DNA of 51,832 bases from Bacteroidota bacterium (GCA_021813905.1 JAKAJH010000018.1:1-51832), one strand, 5' to 3'; shown: positions 11,027-19,838, numbered from the stretch's first letter. Notes: generated from the letters alone by a model not told the origin. Program-made: numbers and translations.

Positions 11027-11056
11027 TTGGAATTCATCTCACATTTGAGATATAAT
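11027..11056 (+). promoter_or_regulatory. Promoter of the YceI/porin locus
   Basis: TTGGAA (11027-11032), an 18-bp spacer and a perfect TATAAT (11051-11056). A 16-bp palindrome fills the spacer and touches the -10 box, the usual position for a repressor site. The predicted start near 11063 gives a leader of about 180 nt. Confidence 0.6.
11036..11051. promoter_or_regulatory. Palindromic operator candidate, copy 1
   Basis: ATCTCA-CATT-TGAGAT is a perfect 6-4-6 inverted repeat lying inside the promoter spacer and overlapping the -10 box by one base. Its right half is repeated at 11107-11112. The regulator is unknown. Confidence 0.6.
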
Positions 11057-11096
11057 AGCCCCAAAACAGCAAAAATTTGCCGCCAATTTTGGACCT

Positions 11097-11112
11097 ATAT
11101 CAAATTTGAGAT
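11097..11112. promoter_or_regulatory. Palindromic operator candidate, copy 2
   Basis: ATATCA-AATT-TGAGAT is the same 6-4-6 palindrome as copy 1 with one mismatch in the left arm. The two are 61 bp apart, close to six helical turns, so two dimers would bind the same DNA face. This copy lies just downstream of the predicted transcript start. Confidence 0.55.
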
Positions 11113-11189
11113 TGTATGTACAGTAGGCGTTGAAAAATTCGTCACAACCGACCGGTCAACGATGGCATGACCGTCGAAATAAGACAAAC

Positions 11190-11215
11190 GATTCTGAGGT
11201 AACTTCAGACGAATC
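11190..11215 (+). other. Leader hairpin upstream of the broken YceI gene
   Basis: CTGAGG (11194-11199) pairs with CTTCAG (11203-11208, one G-T) over a TAA loop. GATT (11190-11193) pairs with AATC (11212-11215) across a 3-nt bulge. It ends 15 nt before the AAGGAG ribosome-binding site at 11231-11236. Its role is unknown. Confidence 0.3.
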
Positions 11216-11249
11216 ATAATCAGTCAACAGAAGGAGATTCTCGTACTCA

Positions 11250-12149
11250 GGGAAAACTGCAAAACTCGCGGCGGCGATTGCGTTGTTCGGCGGATCGCTC
11301 GTAGCGCAACCGGCGCCGATGGCGCTCGCAGTAGCGACACCAAGTACGCTGACACTTCACGGAACGTCGACGCTTCACAATTTCGAGTGCACCACGACGA
11401 CCATACAGGGATCCGTGGCCATGGATGCTACCATGACGCGATTCGCTTCGGCGAGCATCATGATCGCCGTGCGCACCATCCACTCCGGCAGATCGGGTCT
11501 GGATGACAACATGGACGAATCGTTGAAGGCCGATGCGTATCCGTCCATCACGTATACCCTCACTGCCGACAGCCTGATTGCAGCGAATCAGGGCAGTGCC
11601 GCGGTGCAAACGACAGGAGCATTGACGATCGCCGGAACACAGCGACCGATAACCATGCGCGTGACGGTGATTCGGTCCGCCCTGGATGTATCCACAACTC
11701 TCAGCGCGGAGGCCGAAGCCAACTACGGCACGAATGCGGACAAGTACGGCAACCTCACGACCGCCGGCGGCCGGGTGCAGATCGGCGTGTTTCGGAAGCC
11801 GTACGACGTCGCCCTCCGGTACGCGGTCATCAGCCCCGACGGCAAATTCGTGACCGTTGACAGCAAAGGGACGCATCAGATCGTGAGCGGGTCGCCGATC
11901 CATGAGATCACGATCGGAGCGACCCATTATCTCCGCGGCGAGCACCTGAAGATCGGCGTGGACCTTCCGGTCCTGATCGGCGCTCCGGTCATGCAGGATG
12001 CGTATCGCGGTGCGTACGTGCTGACGGAGCAACCCGACCAGGCGACCTACGTCGGTCAGGCTGGCAATTCGCCGGCCCAGCGACAAACCGTCGTCGAAGC
12101 CCGCAGGAATCCGACGGATCGTTCCGCGTGGCCGCCCGCGGCATCCTGA
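11250..12149 (+). pseudogene. Chimeric remnant: YceI N-terminal part fused to porin C-terminal part
   Basis: One open frame reads as two unrelated proteins. From 11250 it encodes a signal-peptide-like stretch (AAAIALFGGSLVAQ) and then a YceI-type lipocalin-like domain (GTSTLHNFEC, DDNMDESLKADAYPSITY, GALTIAGTQRPITM), to about 11675. From about 11676 it becomes a phosphate-selective porin O/P-like C-terminal region (NYGTNADKYGNL, GGRVQIGVFRKPYDVALRY, EQPDQATYVG, RQTVVEAR), lost at about 12105 just before the expected final strand. The first usable start codon is a TTG at 11283, inside the signal peptide. A good AAGGAG (11231-11236) is followed by no in-frame ATG, GTG or TTG at normal spacing. 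Downstream the frame runs into out-of-frame YceI sequence and stops at 12149. Loss of function is likely, unless the contig is mis-assembled. Confidence 0.7.
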
Positions 12150-12391
12150 AGATCGCGGGCGTTTCGAAGGAAACCGACGTGGAATTCGAGGTTCGAGAGC
12201 TGGATGGTGGACGGTTCGACATCGAGGGTCACAAATCGCTGACGATGGGGGACTTTGGGATCGAGTCGCCCACGGCGTTCTTTGGGCTGATCCGGGCAGA
12301 CGAACGGCTGGAGGTGCACTTCTCTCTCGTTGCAGCACCGCAGACAATGTTCGGCTCCCGGCCGGAAGAGACGTTCGGGTCGGGGCCCTGA
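12101..12391 (+). pseudogene. YceI-family C-terminal fragment
   Basis: In a different frame from the porin remnant, codons from 12101 read ESDGSFRVAARGILKIAGVS and continue to DFGIESPTAFFGLIRADERL and VHFSL, the second half of a YceI (polyisoprenoid-binding-like) domain. It aligns in part with the YceI piece at 11283-11675: GILKIAGVSKETD here corresponds to GALTIAGTQRPIT there. The two pieces therefore come from different YceI paralogues rather than one interrupted gene. No start codon or ribosome-binding site precedes it; the first ATG-like codon is a GTG at 12128 within the domain. Confidence 0.7.
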
Positions 12392-12475
12392 GCATCATTC
12401 GCGCGGACGCGGGAGTTCTTCCTTCCTGGGCCGTTGATGCGGATCAGCGGGGCATGGACGTTTCCGAACGACCTC

Positions 12476-13420
12476 CTATCGTCCGTTCATCATGTCATAG
12501 ATCCGACGGGAGAGTTCCTGCATCTTTGGACGGGCCTGATCCTCGGGAATAGGAAGGAAACACGAGATCACGTACCGAACGGTCCCGTCGTCAACGATGC
12601 CGACGTCGTTTGTCCAGTACGCGAACCATCCGGTCTTGTGGTAGAACATTGCGCCCGGCGGCAACCCGGTCGAAAGCTTTGTCGTGTCCAGCTGTCGGCC
12701 GAGATACGACTCAAGCTGCATGCTCACCCAGGGATTCACCAGCGTCCGTTGCCGGATTCGCGTCATGAACTCGGCGGCATGAAGCGCACAGGTTTCCGTT
12801 CCGCGCACGGCTGCGTATGCGGAATCTTCATACTTCCGTTTCAGGAATTTCCTGGTGACCTCGCTCCCCTCCCAGTGATAACGGCGCATGAGCGTGTTGA
12901 TCCGCTCGCGCCGCGCCAGATCGATCAGGCAGTTCGCCGCCGAATTGTCACTCCGCGTGATCATCAGATCCAACAGGTATCCCACCGTCACCGTATCACC
13001 GTCCTTCAGAAGCGGACGCGGATCCCACTCAAGCTCGCGTGACCGATCCACATCATTCGGCGAATGAACGACGAACGGCGTCATCAGCGAGTACTCGCCC
13101 TCGGAAATCTGGTGGAGCACTTCGGCACCGACGTACATCTTGTACACGGACGCAGGATAGATGAAGTTTTCCCAGTGATATCCTCCCAGCCGCGGCGGAC
13201 TGGCACGCAGATCCACCACTGCCAGCGAGATCTGCTCGATCCCGTCTTCTCCCACATCGTAATCCCGGTCCAACCCGAGATCGTGCACCATCGCGGTGAT
13301 CCGTGACGTCAACGTCGAATCGACCACCAGCCCATCCGGCACGACGACGTTCTGGGCATTCGACGCGCTGAACGCGACGAGAAGGACAATGAAACAGAAG
13401 AGCAATCCGGTGCGAGTCAT
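12476..13420 (-). CDS. Exported class A beta-lactamase-like serine hydrolase
   Basis: A 314-residue protein with a signal peptide ending at about SNAQ (residues 20-23). It carries the three penicilloyl-serine-transferase motifs: S91-V-Y-K94 (SxxK), S157-D-N159 (SDN) and K262-T-G264 (KTG). The overall pattern is the beta-lactamase-2 (class A-like) family. I do not see the ExxLN omega-loop motif of true class A beta-lactamases, so a peptidoglycan D,D-peptidase or another serine hydrolase of this fold is as likely as a resistance enzyme. It is third on the minus strand after murA and the HExxH membrane protein, with a 98-nt gap, which fits a cell-envelope role. Confidence 0.8.
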   Translation of the reverse strand: MTRTGLLFCFIVLLVAFSASNAQNVVVPDGLVVDSTLTSRITAMVHDLGLDRDYDVGEDGIEQISLAVVDLRASPPRLGGYHWENFIYPASVYKMYVGAEVLHQISEGEYSLMTPFVVHSPNDVDRSRELEWDPRPLLKDGDTVTVGYLLDLMITRSDNSAANCLIDLARRERINTLMRRYHWEGSEVTRKFLKRKYEDSAYAAVRGTETCALHAAEFMTRIRQRTLVNPWVSMQLESYLGRQLDTTKLSTGLPPGAMFYHKTGWFAYWTNDVGIVDDGTVRYVISCFLPIPEDQARPKMQELSRRIYDMMNGR

Positions 13421-13518
13421 GGCAGACCTTTCTGTGATCCCGAGTCAATCAGACAGCTTGGGTGCGTCGCGAACGACTGAACCGAAATCGCCGTCCGCGA
13501 GTTCTGCAGCGTGTCCGC

Positions 13519-15759
13519 TCAATGAAGATGCTCAACGGACCAACGGCAACGGTCGATCCATTCGTCGATCTCCGCCCGCTGAACACCGGTTGCCAACGGA
13601 CGGGCATTTTCATACAGCGAACGGGCGCGGTCATAGTCTCCCAGTTCGAACCGGCTTCGGGCCATACGCCTGAGCCGGAGATACTCGAGCACCGGATCCT
13701 GCATCGGGCCTGCCGCCTGCAGCCACTGCAGACACTCGGAGAACTGCTCCTGTCCAAGAGCAATCTGACCCAGAAGGATGTACGCCAGCGGCGCTCGGAT
13801 CGGCAGAAGCGTCGTCATCCGAAAACTGTCGGGAATCGCGCGCGTGAGCGCTGTCCAGTATGCCGCTTGCGCATGCCCGGACGCGATGGCGGCACGGCGA
13901 AGCGCGCACGCTTCATCGTAGAACACGCTGAGATGCGTTTCCTCGACACGCCGGTACTGCTCCCGCGCGGAGTCGAGCTTCCCTTCCGCCCAGTACGCAT
14001 CCCCGAGGCGGAGCCGCAACGGCAGCAACGCGCCTCCGAGCAGCGAATCCGCGAGCATCGCCGTGTCAAAGGTGATCAGTTCCCGGTAGCGCTTCAACTC
14101 GTAGAGCGCGCGAGATTTCTGATAGACCGCATCAGGCTGACGGCTGAGGCGAAGGGAGCGGTCGGCATTCCGGAGCGCGGCCTCGTCGTCGTGCGCCGCG
14201 AGAAGCCGGCCCGTCTCAGCGGTCAGCCCCGCGATCACCCGGGCGCACTCTTTCGCAAAGATCGACGGCCGACGGAACAGGTACACCGCTTTCACGCTGT
14301 CGCCGGCCGACAGACGAACGGTATCGATCGAAGCCCGCCACGCATGCAGAAGCGAGTCGAGCGGCACTCCATACACGCGTGAGAAGTCGCCCGTCTGATA
14401 GAGTAAACGGTACCGTTCCATGCCGTATCGATCCATGAGATCGCGGCAGAACGCCCCTGCCAGTGTGTAGCTGACGCCAGGGGAGGACGTCACAAATCCC
14501 GTGACCGTGAACAGCGGAGACAGATCCGGTGCAGCCCCGGCGGCGAACACGAGAGCCGCGGCGCGATCCAACGGCTCCTGGGCGGACGCGTTCTCCACGG
14601 CCACGGCGGTCCCTTCGATCAGGCCGGGCGTGCTCGCGATACCGACCCACGGAATTCCCATCGGACGTGCCAGAACGTGCGTCATCTCGTGTTTCAGGAC
14701 CGAGGGGCTGTCACCCGCGTTGAGATGGATCTGTCCGAGCCACGGCTTTGCGATGTCCGTCCGGCTCGCGCCGATGTAGCGCGCTTTCTGCTCCGGCGAC
14801 TCGTACAGATACGTCGTAATGTGCTGTGTCGCGGGAACGCCGAGCGTACGCGTGATCAGGCCATCGTAGTATTCTTGCAGATCCGCCAGTTCCTGCGCAC
14901 GTTCCCGCGAGAGGGTCGCCGAGGGATAGACCATCTCCGCGTGCGCCGTCCGGATGTGCCCGCCCAGCCGATCACGGATGAACTCGTCCGACGAGGAGAA
15001 TCCGATCCGGTCACTCATGACGATCACCACGATGAGCATCGGCGTGAAAGCCGCAAGCAAAAGCAGGTCAATGCGCCACACCGGTCGCGCCGCGAGCGCG
15101 GAGGGCTCCGGTTCCGAGTGCCGCATCTTCCACCGGCGGATCGTGTCCCCGAGCGCCAGAAGCACGATGGTCGCCGCGAGGATCACCAGCCGATACGAGA
15201 AGAGACGGCCGGCAATGGGAATGGAGTCGTCGTAGGTGAACCCCGGGAAATAGCCGACGACCGGATTGAACGCGAAGATCTGCGGACGGAGCATCGTGAC
15301 TACGACGATCTGCGCCAGTACGGCGACGAAGGCGATCAGAAAGAGTGTCCGCCGCCAGCGATCGCTCACTGCCGCCACGACAGCGGCGATCCCGAGCGCA
15401 AACAGTCCCCCGCCCGGTGTGATCACTGCATACAGCCGCAAGCCGTCCGTGAGCGAACAGTTGCGCACGAGCAAGGCGTTCGCGAGCATCATCAGGAAGG
15501 GTACCAGCGCCAGCACCATCGTGGCGAGCGCACTCCGACCGGCAAGCGACCAGTACGCCCGGCCGTCCGCGGGGGGAGTACGCTTCCACCACGCCAGCAG
15601 GAGCAGACCGGACGAAAGCCCGAGCGGGATCGTGACCAGGGTGGAGAACTCGAATCCGAGGTAGTTCAGCAGCGGAATGCGCGTGCAGACAAGCGAGAAG
15701 AGTGCGAGCGCCAGGACACCGGTGCGGAACGGACGGTCAGGAAGGATCGACAGAGGCAT
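13519..15759 (-). CDS. Polytopic membrane protein with MA-type metallopeptidase domain and TPR-like tail
   Basis: A 746-residue protein. About seven hydrophobic helices fill residues 12-250. Then comes a domain with H357-E-M-T-H361, the HExxH zinc motif, in the context LKHEMTHVLARP that resembles peptidase_MA-like/M1-like gluzincins. A further Glu ligand is likely in the helix with LIEGTAVAVE. Residues about 500-740 are alpha-helical repeats with TPR-like spacing (LRLGDAYWAEGKLDSAREQY, FELGDYDRARSLYENA). The peptidase domain should face the periplasm. It lies 60 nt downstream of murA on the same strand and is followed by the serine hydrolase. Function and substrate are unknown; a cell-envelope protease is the best guess. 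Confidence 0.75.
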   Translation of the reverse strand: MPLSILPDRPFRTGVLALALFSLVCTRIPLLNYLGFEFSTLVTIPLGLSSGLLLLAWWKRTPPADGRAYWSLAGRSALATMVLALVPFLMMLANALLVRNCSLTDGLRLYAVITPGGGLFALGIAAVVAAVSDRWRRTLFLIAFVAVLAQIVVVTMLRPQIFAFNPVVGYFPGFTYDDSIPIAGRLFSYRLVILAATIVLLALGDTIRRWKMRHSEPEPSALAARPVWRIDLLLLAAFTPMLIVVIVMSDRIGFSSSDEFIRDRLGGHIRTAHAEMVYPSATLSRERAQELADLQEYYDGLITRTLGVPATQHITTYLYESPEQKARYIGASRTDIAKPWLGQIHLNAGDSPSVLKHEMTHVLARPMGIPWVGIASTPGLIEGTAVAVENASAQEPLDRAAALVFAAGAAPDLSPLFTVTGFVTSSPGVSYTLAGAFCRDLMDRYGMERYRLLYQTGDFSRVYGVPLDSLLHAWRASIDTVRLSAGDSVKAVYLFRRPSIFAKECARVIAGLTAETGRLLAAHDDEAALRNADRSLRLSRQPDAVYQKSRALYELKRYRELITFDTAMLADSLLGGALLPLRLRLGDAYWAEGKLDSAREQYRRVEETHLSVFYDEACALRRAAIASGHAQAAYWTALTRAIPDSFRMTTLLPIRAPLAYILLGQIALGQEQFSECLQWLQAAGPMQDPVLEYLRLRRMARSRFELGDYDRARSLYENARPLATGVQRAEIDEWIDRCRWSVEHLH

Positions 15760-15819
15760 GATTCATACGGCGCAGATCCGGGCGGGCGGTGCCGGGCAGT
15801 CGGCGATCGGCCGGAGGGA

Positions 15820-17091
15820 TCAGAATTCCTCTCCGGGTTCGCGGCGGATATCGGCGCCGAGGGCCTGCAGTTTTGTCTCGACATGCTCATAGCCGCGGTC
15901 GAGATGGTATACGCGCAGCACTTCGGTCGTGCCTTCGGCGACCAGGCCGGCAAGGATCAGCGACGCGCTCGCCCGAAGGTCGGTGGACATGACTTTGGCG
16001 CCGACAAGGCGATCGACACCCATGACGGTGGCGATATTCTCTTTGACCGTGATATTGGCGCCGAGCCGAACGAGCTCGGGCACATGCATGAACCGGTCGA
16101 AGTAGATCGTATCGGTGATGACGCTGGTACCGTGCGCACGCGCCATCAGGGCGATCCATTGCGCCTGCATATCCGTGGGAAATCCCGGATAGATTGCCGT
16201 GGTGGCGTTCACCGGCCGGATCTGCTCCGGCGCTTCGATCTCGATCCAGTCAGGGCCGGTGCGAATCGTCGCTCCCGCGTCTTCCAGCTTGACGATGATC
16301 GAGCCGACATGATTCGGCGTGCACCGTTCAAGACGGACGCCCTTCCCTTTCGTGCCGGTCAATGCCGCAGCAACCAGAAAAGTACCGGTCTCGATGCGAT
16401 CGGGGATGGTGGCAATGTCGGCCGGATGCAGCTCGTCCACCCCTTCGATCTCGATCCGGCCGGTACCGACGCCCTGAATGCGGGCGCCCATGCGAACGAG
16501 GAATTCGGAAAGCTGAACGATCTCCGGCTCCTGAGCGGCATTCTCGATGAGAGTCGTGCCGTTGGCCAGCACCGCCGCCATCATCACGTTGCCCGTGGCG
16601 CCGACGCTGGAGACATCGAACAAAATGCGCGCGCCGTGCAGACGTTTCGCACGGGCCACGATGTAGCCGGCTTCCAGCTGAATGTCGGCGCCCAGTTTCC
16701 GGATGCCTTCGATGTGCAGATTCACGGGGCGGGGGCCCCACGCACATCCGCCCGGGAGCGACACGCGCGCCTCGCCGAACCGGGACACGAGCGGACCCAG
16801 CACATACACCGACGCGCGCATCTTCTTCACGTGCTCGTACGGCGCCTCGTGGGAAGAGACCGTCGTGGAGTCCACACTCAGCGTGTGATCATCATGCGTG
16901 ATGCGAAGTCCCATCGATTCCAGCAGCCGGCTCATGGTCACCACGTCGCGCAGCAGCGGCGTGTTGCCGAACCGGTACCGGCCCGGTGCAAGCAGCGCGG
17001 CCGGCATCAGGGCGAGCGAGGCATTCTTCGCGCCGCTGATCGCGACTGTTCCGCCGAGCGGTTTCCCGCCGCGAATGAGGAACTTATCCAC
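15820..17091 (-). CDS. murA: UDP-N-acetylglucosamine 1-carboxyvinyltransferase
   Basis: A 423-residue enzyme for the first committed step of peptidoglycan synthesis, transferring enolpyruvyl from PEP to UDP-GlcNAc in the cytoplasm. It has K22-N23 in SGAKNAS and the loop Cys C116 in [11 protein letters not shown], the residue attacked by fosfomycin, so the enzyme should be of the drug-sensitive type. The length is normal. The start is GTG at 17091 with GGGAG seven nt upstream. A promoter (TTGCCA-16-TATCAT) lies immediately upstream and overlaps a divergent one. The next two minus-strand genes encode envelope proteins. Confidence 0.96.
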   Translation of the reverse strand: MDKFLIRGGKPLGGTVAISGAKNASLALMPAALLAPGRYRFGNTPLLRDVVTMSRLLESMGLRITHDDHTLSVDSTTVSSHEAPYEHVKKMRASVYVLGPLVSRFGEARVSLPGGCAWGPRPVNLHIEGIRKLGADIQLEAGYIVARAKRLHGARILFDVSSVGATGNVMMAAVLANGTTLIENAAQEPEIVQLSEFLVRMGARIQGVGTGRIEIEGVDELHPADIATIPDRIETGTFLVAAALTGTKGKGVRLERCTPNHVGSIIVKLEDAGATIRTGPDWIEIEAPEQIRPVNATTAIYPGFPTDMQAQWIALMARAHGTSVITDTIYFDRFMHVPELVRLGANITVKENIATVMGVDRLVGAKVMSTDLRASASLILAGLVAEGTTEVLRVYHLDRGYEHVETKLQALGADIRREPGEEF

Positions 17092-17108
17092 GTGATGCTC
17101 CCGGAATC

Positions 17109-17136
17109 ATGATATTGCGTTGGCGTGCGCTGGCAA
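17109..17136 (-). promoter_or_regulatory. murA promoter
   Basis: On the minus strand TTGCCA (17131-17136), 16 bp and TATCAT (17109-17114), each five of six matches to consensus. The predicted start near 17102 leaves a leader of only about 11 nt, which still contains the GGGAG ribosome-binding site. Confidence 0.5.
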
Positions 17137-17142
17137 TATACT
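17115..17142 (+). promoter_or_regulatory. Divergent promoter candidate toward the SDR gene
   Basis: TTGCGT (17115-17120), 16 bp and TATACT (17137-17142). The -10 box is good and the -35 box weak. It overlaps the murA promoter almost completely, so the two could not be occupied together. The leader to 17357 would be about 208 nt. Confidence 0.4.
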
Positions 17143-17356
17143 CGTTCGAAGAGTGAAAGGCAAAACCCCGTCCGGGGGACACCGCTTGAGCCTCGGATCC
17201 TTTTTTCGTACACTGGGAACGCCGTCGAGCCGTTATGGGAGGAAGGTCGATGGCGGCGTTGACGGGGGCGTGACGATCACATCGGGTGATCGTTCACGTT
17301 CGGATTCGTTGCTTCGTCTGTACCGTTGCGCGTGCATCATCCTCCCCGGCGTCCCC

Positions 17357-18184
17357 ATGGAAGCGAACAATCAAACGATCCTGATCACCGGTTCCACCGA
17401 CGGCATCGGCAAGCAGACCGCACTCGACATTGCCCGGGCGGGCGCCTCAGTCATCATTCACGGACGGAATCATGAACGTGTGAAGGCGACGGCGACCGAA
17501 ATCCGGCAGGCGGCACCGCGCGCCGTCGTCGACAGCGTCACCGCCGATCTCTCGACGCTCGCGAGTGTACGGAACATGGCGCATCTGATCCGGGAGCGCT
17601 TTCCGCGACTGACCGTGCTGGTCCACAACGCGGGCGTATACATGACCGAGCGCATGCTGACGCCGGACGGGTTCGAAACCATGTTCGCGGTGAATCATCT
17701 CGCGCCATTCTATCTCACGCATCTGCTGCAAGACCTCCTGATCGCCAGCGCCCCCGCCCGCGTGGTTGTCGTGAGTTCCGTCGCCCACACGCGGGCCCGG
17801 CTCGACTTCGGGAATCTCCAGGGAGAGAAGCGCTTCGACCCGTACGATACCTACGCCCTCTCCAAACTGGCGAACGTGCTGTTCAGCAATGAACTGGCGC
17901 TTCGGCTCCGATCCAACAACGTCACATCGAATTGCCTCCACCCCGGTGTGGTCGCCACGAAGCTCCTGCGTGCGGGATTCAGCATGTCCGGCGCCGGCGT
18001 AGAAGAGGGGGCGCAAACCTCCGTGTACCTGGCGCTTTCCCCGGAAGTGGAAGGGATGACCGGGAAGTACTTCGTGCGCAAACAACCCGTCGCCCCCGCC
18101 CCCATCACGCTTGACAGCCACGTGCGCAAGGAGTTTTGGGAAGCGACCGAGCACCTGCTCGGTATTCCCTCTTCGCTGTTCTGA
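17357..18184 (+). CDS. Short-chain dehydrogenase/reductase (retinol dehydrogenase-like)
   Basis: A 275-residue NAD(P)-dependent oxidoreductase of the classical SDR family. It has the cofactor motif TGSTDGIG near the N-terminus, HNAG in the central strand, the catalytic Ser in VVSSVAH and the Y-x-x-x-K motif in YALSK. The motif order and C-terminal length resemble the retinol dehydrogenase/WW-oxidoreductase-like group; the substrate is unknown. ATG 17357 is chosen because the signature strand follows directly (NNQTILITGS); the open frame extends upstream to 17120 but encodes nothing recognisable. A short hairpin follows the stop codon. Confidence 0.88.
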   Translation: MEANNQTILITGSTDGIGKQTALDIARAGASVIIHGRNHERVKATATEIRQAAPRAVVDSVTADLSTLASVRNMAHLIRERFPRLTVLVHNAGVYMTERMLTPDGFETMFAVNHLAPFYLTHLLQDLLIASAPARVVVVSSVAHTRARLDFGNLQGEKRFDPYDTYALSKLANVLFSNELALRLRSNNVTSNCLHPGVVATKLLRAGFSMSGAGVEEGAQTSVYLALSPEVEGMTGKYFVRKQPVAPAPITLDSHVRKEFWEATEHLLGIPSSLF

Positions 18185-18186
18185 GC

Positions 18187-18201
18187 GCCCGTGTGACGGG
18201 C
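18187..18201 (+). other. Hairpin after the SDR gene
   Basis: GCCCGT (18187-18192), loop GTG and ACGGGC (18196-18201) form a perfect 6-bp stem two bases after the stop codon. There is no T-run, so terminator function is uncertain. Confidence 0.3.
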
Positions 18202-18331
18202 ATCGCATCCCTTCCAGGCAATAGTTGCGTACATTGGTCCAGTTGTTCCCGCCTGTGCCGTTGGTGGAGAGGAGGCTCGCGGGAGGCATACCCCACAATC
18301 GTACCCATTTTCACGAACGGAGGCAGTGATC

Positions 18332-19819
18332 ATGAGACGACTATTCCTACCACTGTACGTTGCGCTGTTCATTCCCGTCATCCTTCCTGCCCAGAACACG
18401 CAGGTCACCGATGTTCGGGGTCAACTGTCCCTGGATCCGCCCGTGCTGAATATCCGCAACGGTGTCGCCCGGATCACCCATGGGACCAACTTCTACTTCT
18501 ATACATTTCCCTCGAGTGGCCCGGCCGCCCCGATCACAAATCCCGTCAAGCCCGACTCCAATGCGTGGGGTCCGATCACCGTTTCAATGATCGGCGACGA
18601 TGCAGGGACGGGCATTGCGTACATCGACTACGTCCCGTCGCGCACGGGTTACGACGTCCGGTGGACGACAAGCACGGACGGTGGAGCCCATTGGACCATA
18701 CCCTCGCTGATCGGCGGTGCAGCCGACGGTTCCACCATCACGCTCTACCCCGACAACCTGATTCTGGCGTCCAGCGCAAAGGGCAACCGCTACTGCATCT
18801 GGCGCAACCAGGCCGACACGAACCGCATGTCGATGGCCTTTCCGAACGGCCCGTTCGGACCGTTTCTGAGCAAGCGGCTGCCGATCGGAGATACGACGAA
18901 CAGCGCGTCCGTCGTCTCCCTCGCGACACGCACCGTGAGCGGGACCGACAACCTGTTCCTCGTCTTCAGCACGGACTCGTCGCTGTATTTCATCCGTTCA
19001 ACCGATGAAGGACAGACATTCAGCTCGCCGGTGCCGATCGCGACGTACGGCGGCATCATGGGCTATTTCTCGGTCAGCTCGCTCCTGTCATCTGCCACGG
19101 GGCAACTGTACGCCGCCTACAGTTACTGGTCCATGGCTTCACACCAGCCCGGCGTGGAGCCGAACAGCGCCATGGGTACCGTCCTTATCACCTCCACGAA
19201 CGACGGATCCTCGTGGAATCTCGTCGACACGCTGTTCCACGACATGGGGGGGATGTATTCGCTTCAGCTCACGCCAGGAGGCACGCTGGTGATGACCCAG
19301 GCGGAATCATCCAATGTGTATTTGCGCTCGAGCCTCAACGGCAAGGACTGGTCAGCACGGATCCGCGTGAACCCCATGGAGGGAACGGCAACGGGGAAGT
19401 ACAATTTCGGCTTCTCGCTGGCCATCGTTGATGACGGGCATGCCGGGGTGGCGTGGATAGACACATCGACCGGGTACGACGAGATCCATTACCGGCTGAT
19501 GGGAATTCCTGCGGCGCCGGTGACCGGCGTATCCGAAACGCCTGCCGCGCTTCCGGCGGGCATCGTACTCCACCCCGCCTATCCGAACCCGTTCAATCCC
19601 GCGACGACCATCCGGTACACGATCGCGTCGACGGCATCAATCTCGCTCACGGTGTATGATCTGCTTGGTCGCGAGATCGCCACGCTGGCGGAGGGCGTGC
19701 ACGCCGCCGGGACGTACGCCGTCACGTGGAATCCTGCGTCTGCCGCAAGCGGAGTGTACTATTGCCGCCTGCAGTCCGGCGCACGGGCCGCGCAGCAAAA
19801 GCTCATCCTCATGCGATGA
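18332..19819 (+). CDS. Secreted sialidase-like beta-propeller protein with T9SS sorting domain
   Basis: A 495-residue exported protein. The signal peptide ends at about PAQ (residue 21). Four Asp-box-like (SxDxGxxW) turns are visible at about residues 114-121 (STDGGAHW), 223-230 (STDEGQTF), 288-295 (STNDGSSW) and 333-340 (SSLNGKDW), as in BNR/sialidase-type beta-propellers. Residues about 410-495 form a type A T9SS sorting domain (YPNPFNPATTI, VYDLLGREIATL, GVYYCRL, KLILMR), which is cleaved on export through the type IX system. Glycosidase activity is not implied by Asp boxes alone. ATG 18332 has GGAGG (18319-18323) eight nt upstream; a GTG at 18326 is too close to it. No promoter is obvious in the 147-bp gap upstream. 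Confidence 0.87.
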   Translation: MRRLFLPLYVALFIPVILPAQNTQVTDVRGQLSLDPPVLNIRNGVARITHGTNFYFYTFPSSGPAAPITNPVKPDSNAWGPITVSMIGDDAGTGIAYIDYVPSRTGYDVRWTTSTDGGAHWTIPSLIGGAADGSTITLYPDNLILASSAKGNRYCIWRNQADTNRMSMAFPNGPFGPFLSKRLPIGDTTNSASVVSLATRTVSGTDNLFLVFSTDSSLYFIRSTDEGQTFSSPVPIATYGGIMGYFSVSSLLSSATGQLYAAYSYWSMASHQPGVEPNSAMGTVLITSTNDGSSWNLVDTLFHDMGGMYSLQLTPGGTLVMTQAESSNVYLRSSLNGKDWSARIRVNPMEGTATGKYNFGFSLAIVDDGHAGVAWIDTSTGYDEIHYRLMGIPAAPVTGVSETPAALPAGIVLHPAYPNPFNPATTIRYTIASTASISLTVYDLLGREIATLAEGVHAAGTYAVTWNPASAASGVYYCRLQSGARAAQQKLILMR

Positions 19820-19838
19820 CTGCGGCGCAAAGAAACGA

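Noticed and set aside
14677-17112. 811-codon plus-strand open frame across the murA region
   Set aside because: It is antisense to murA and the HExxH gene, whose proteins have clear motifs. Its product is Arg/Asp/His-rich without any recognisable domain, as expected for a shadow frame in GC-rich DNA.
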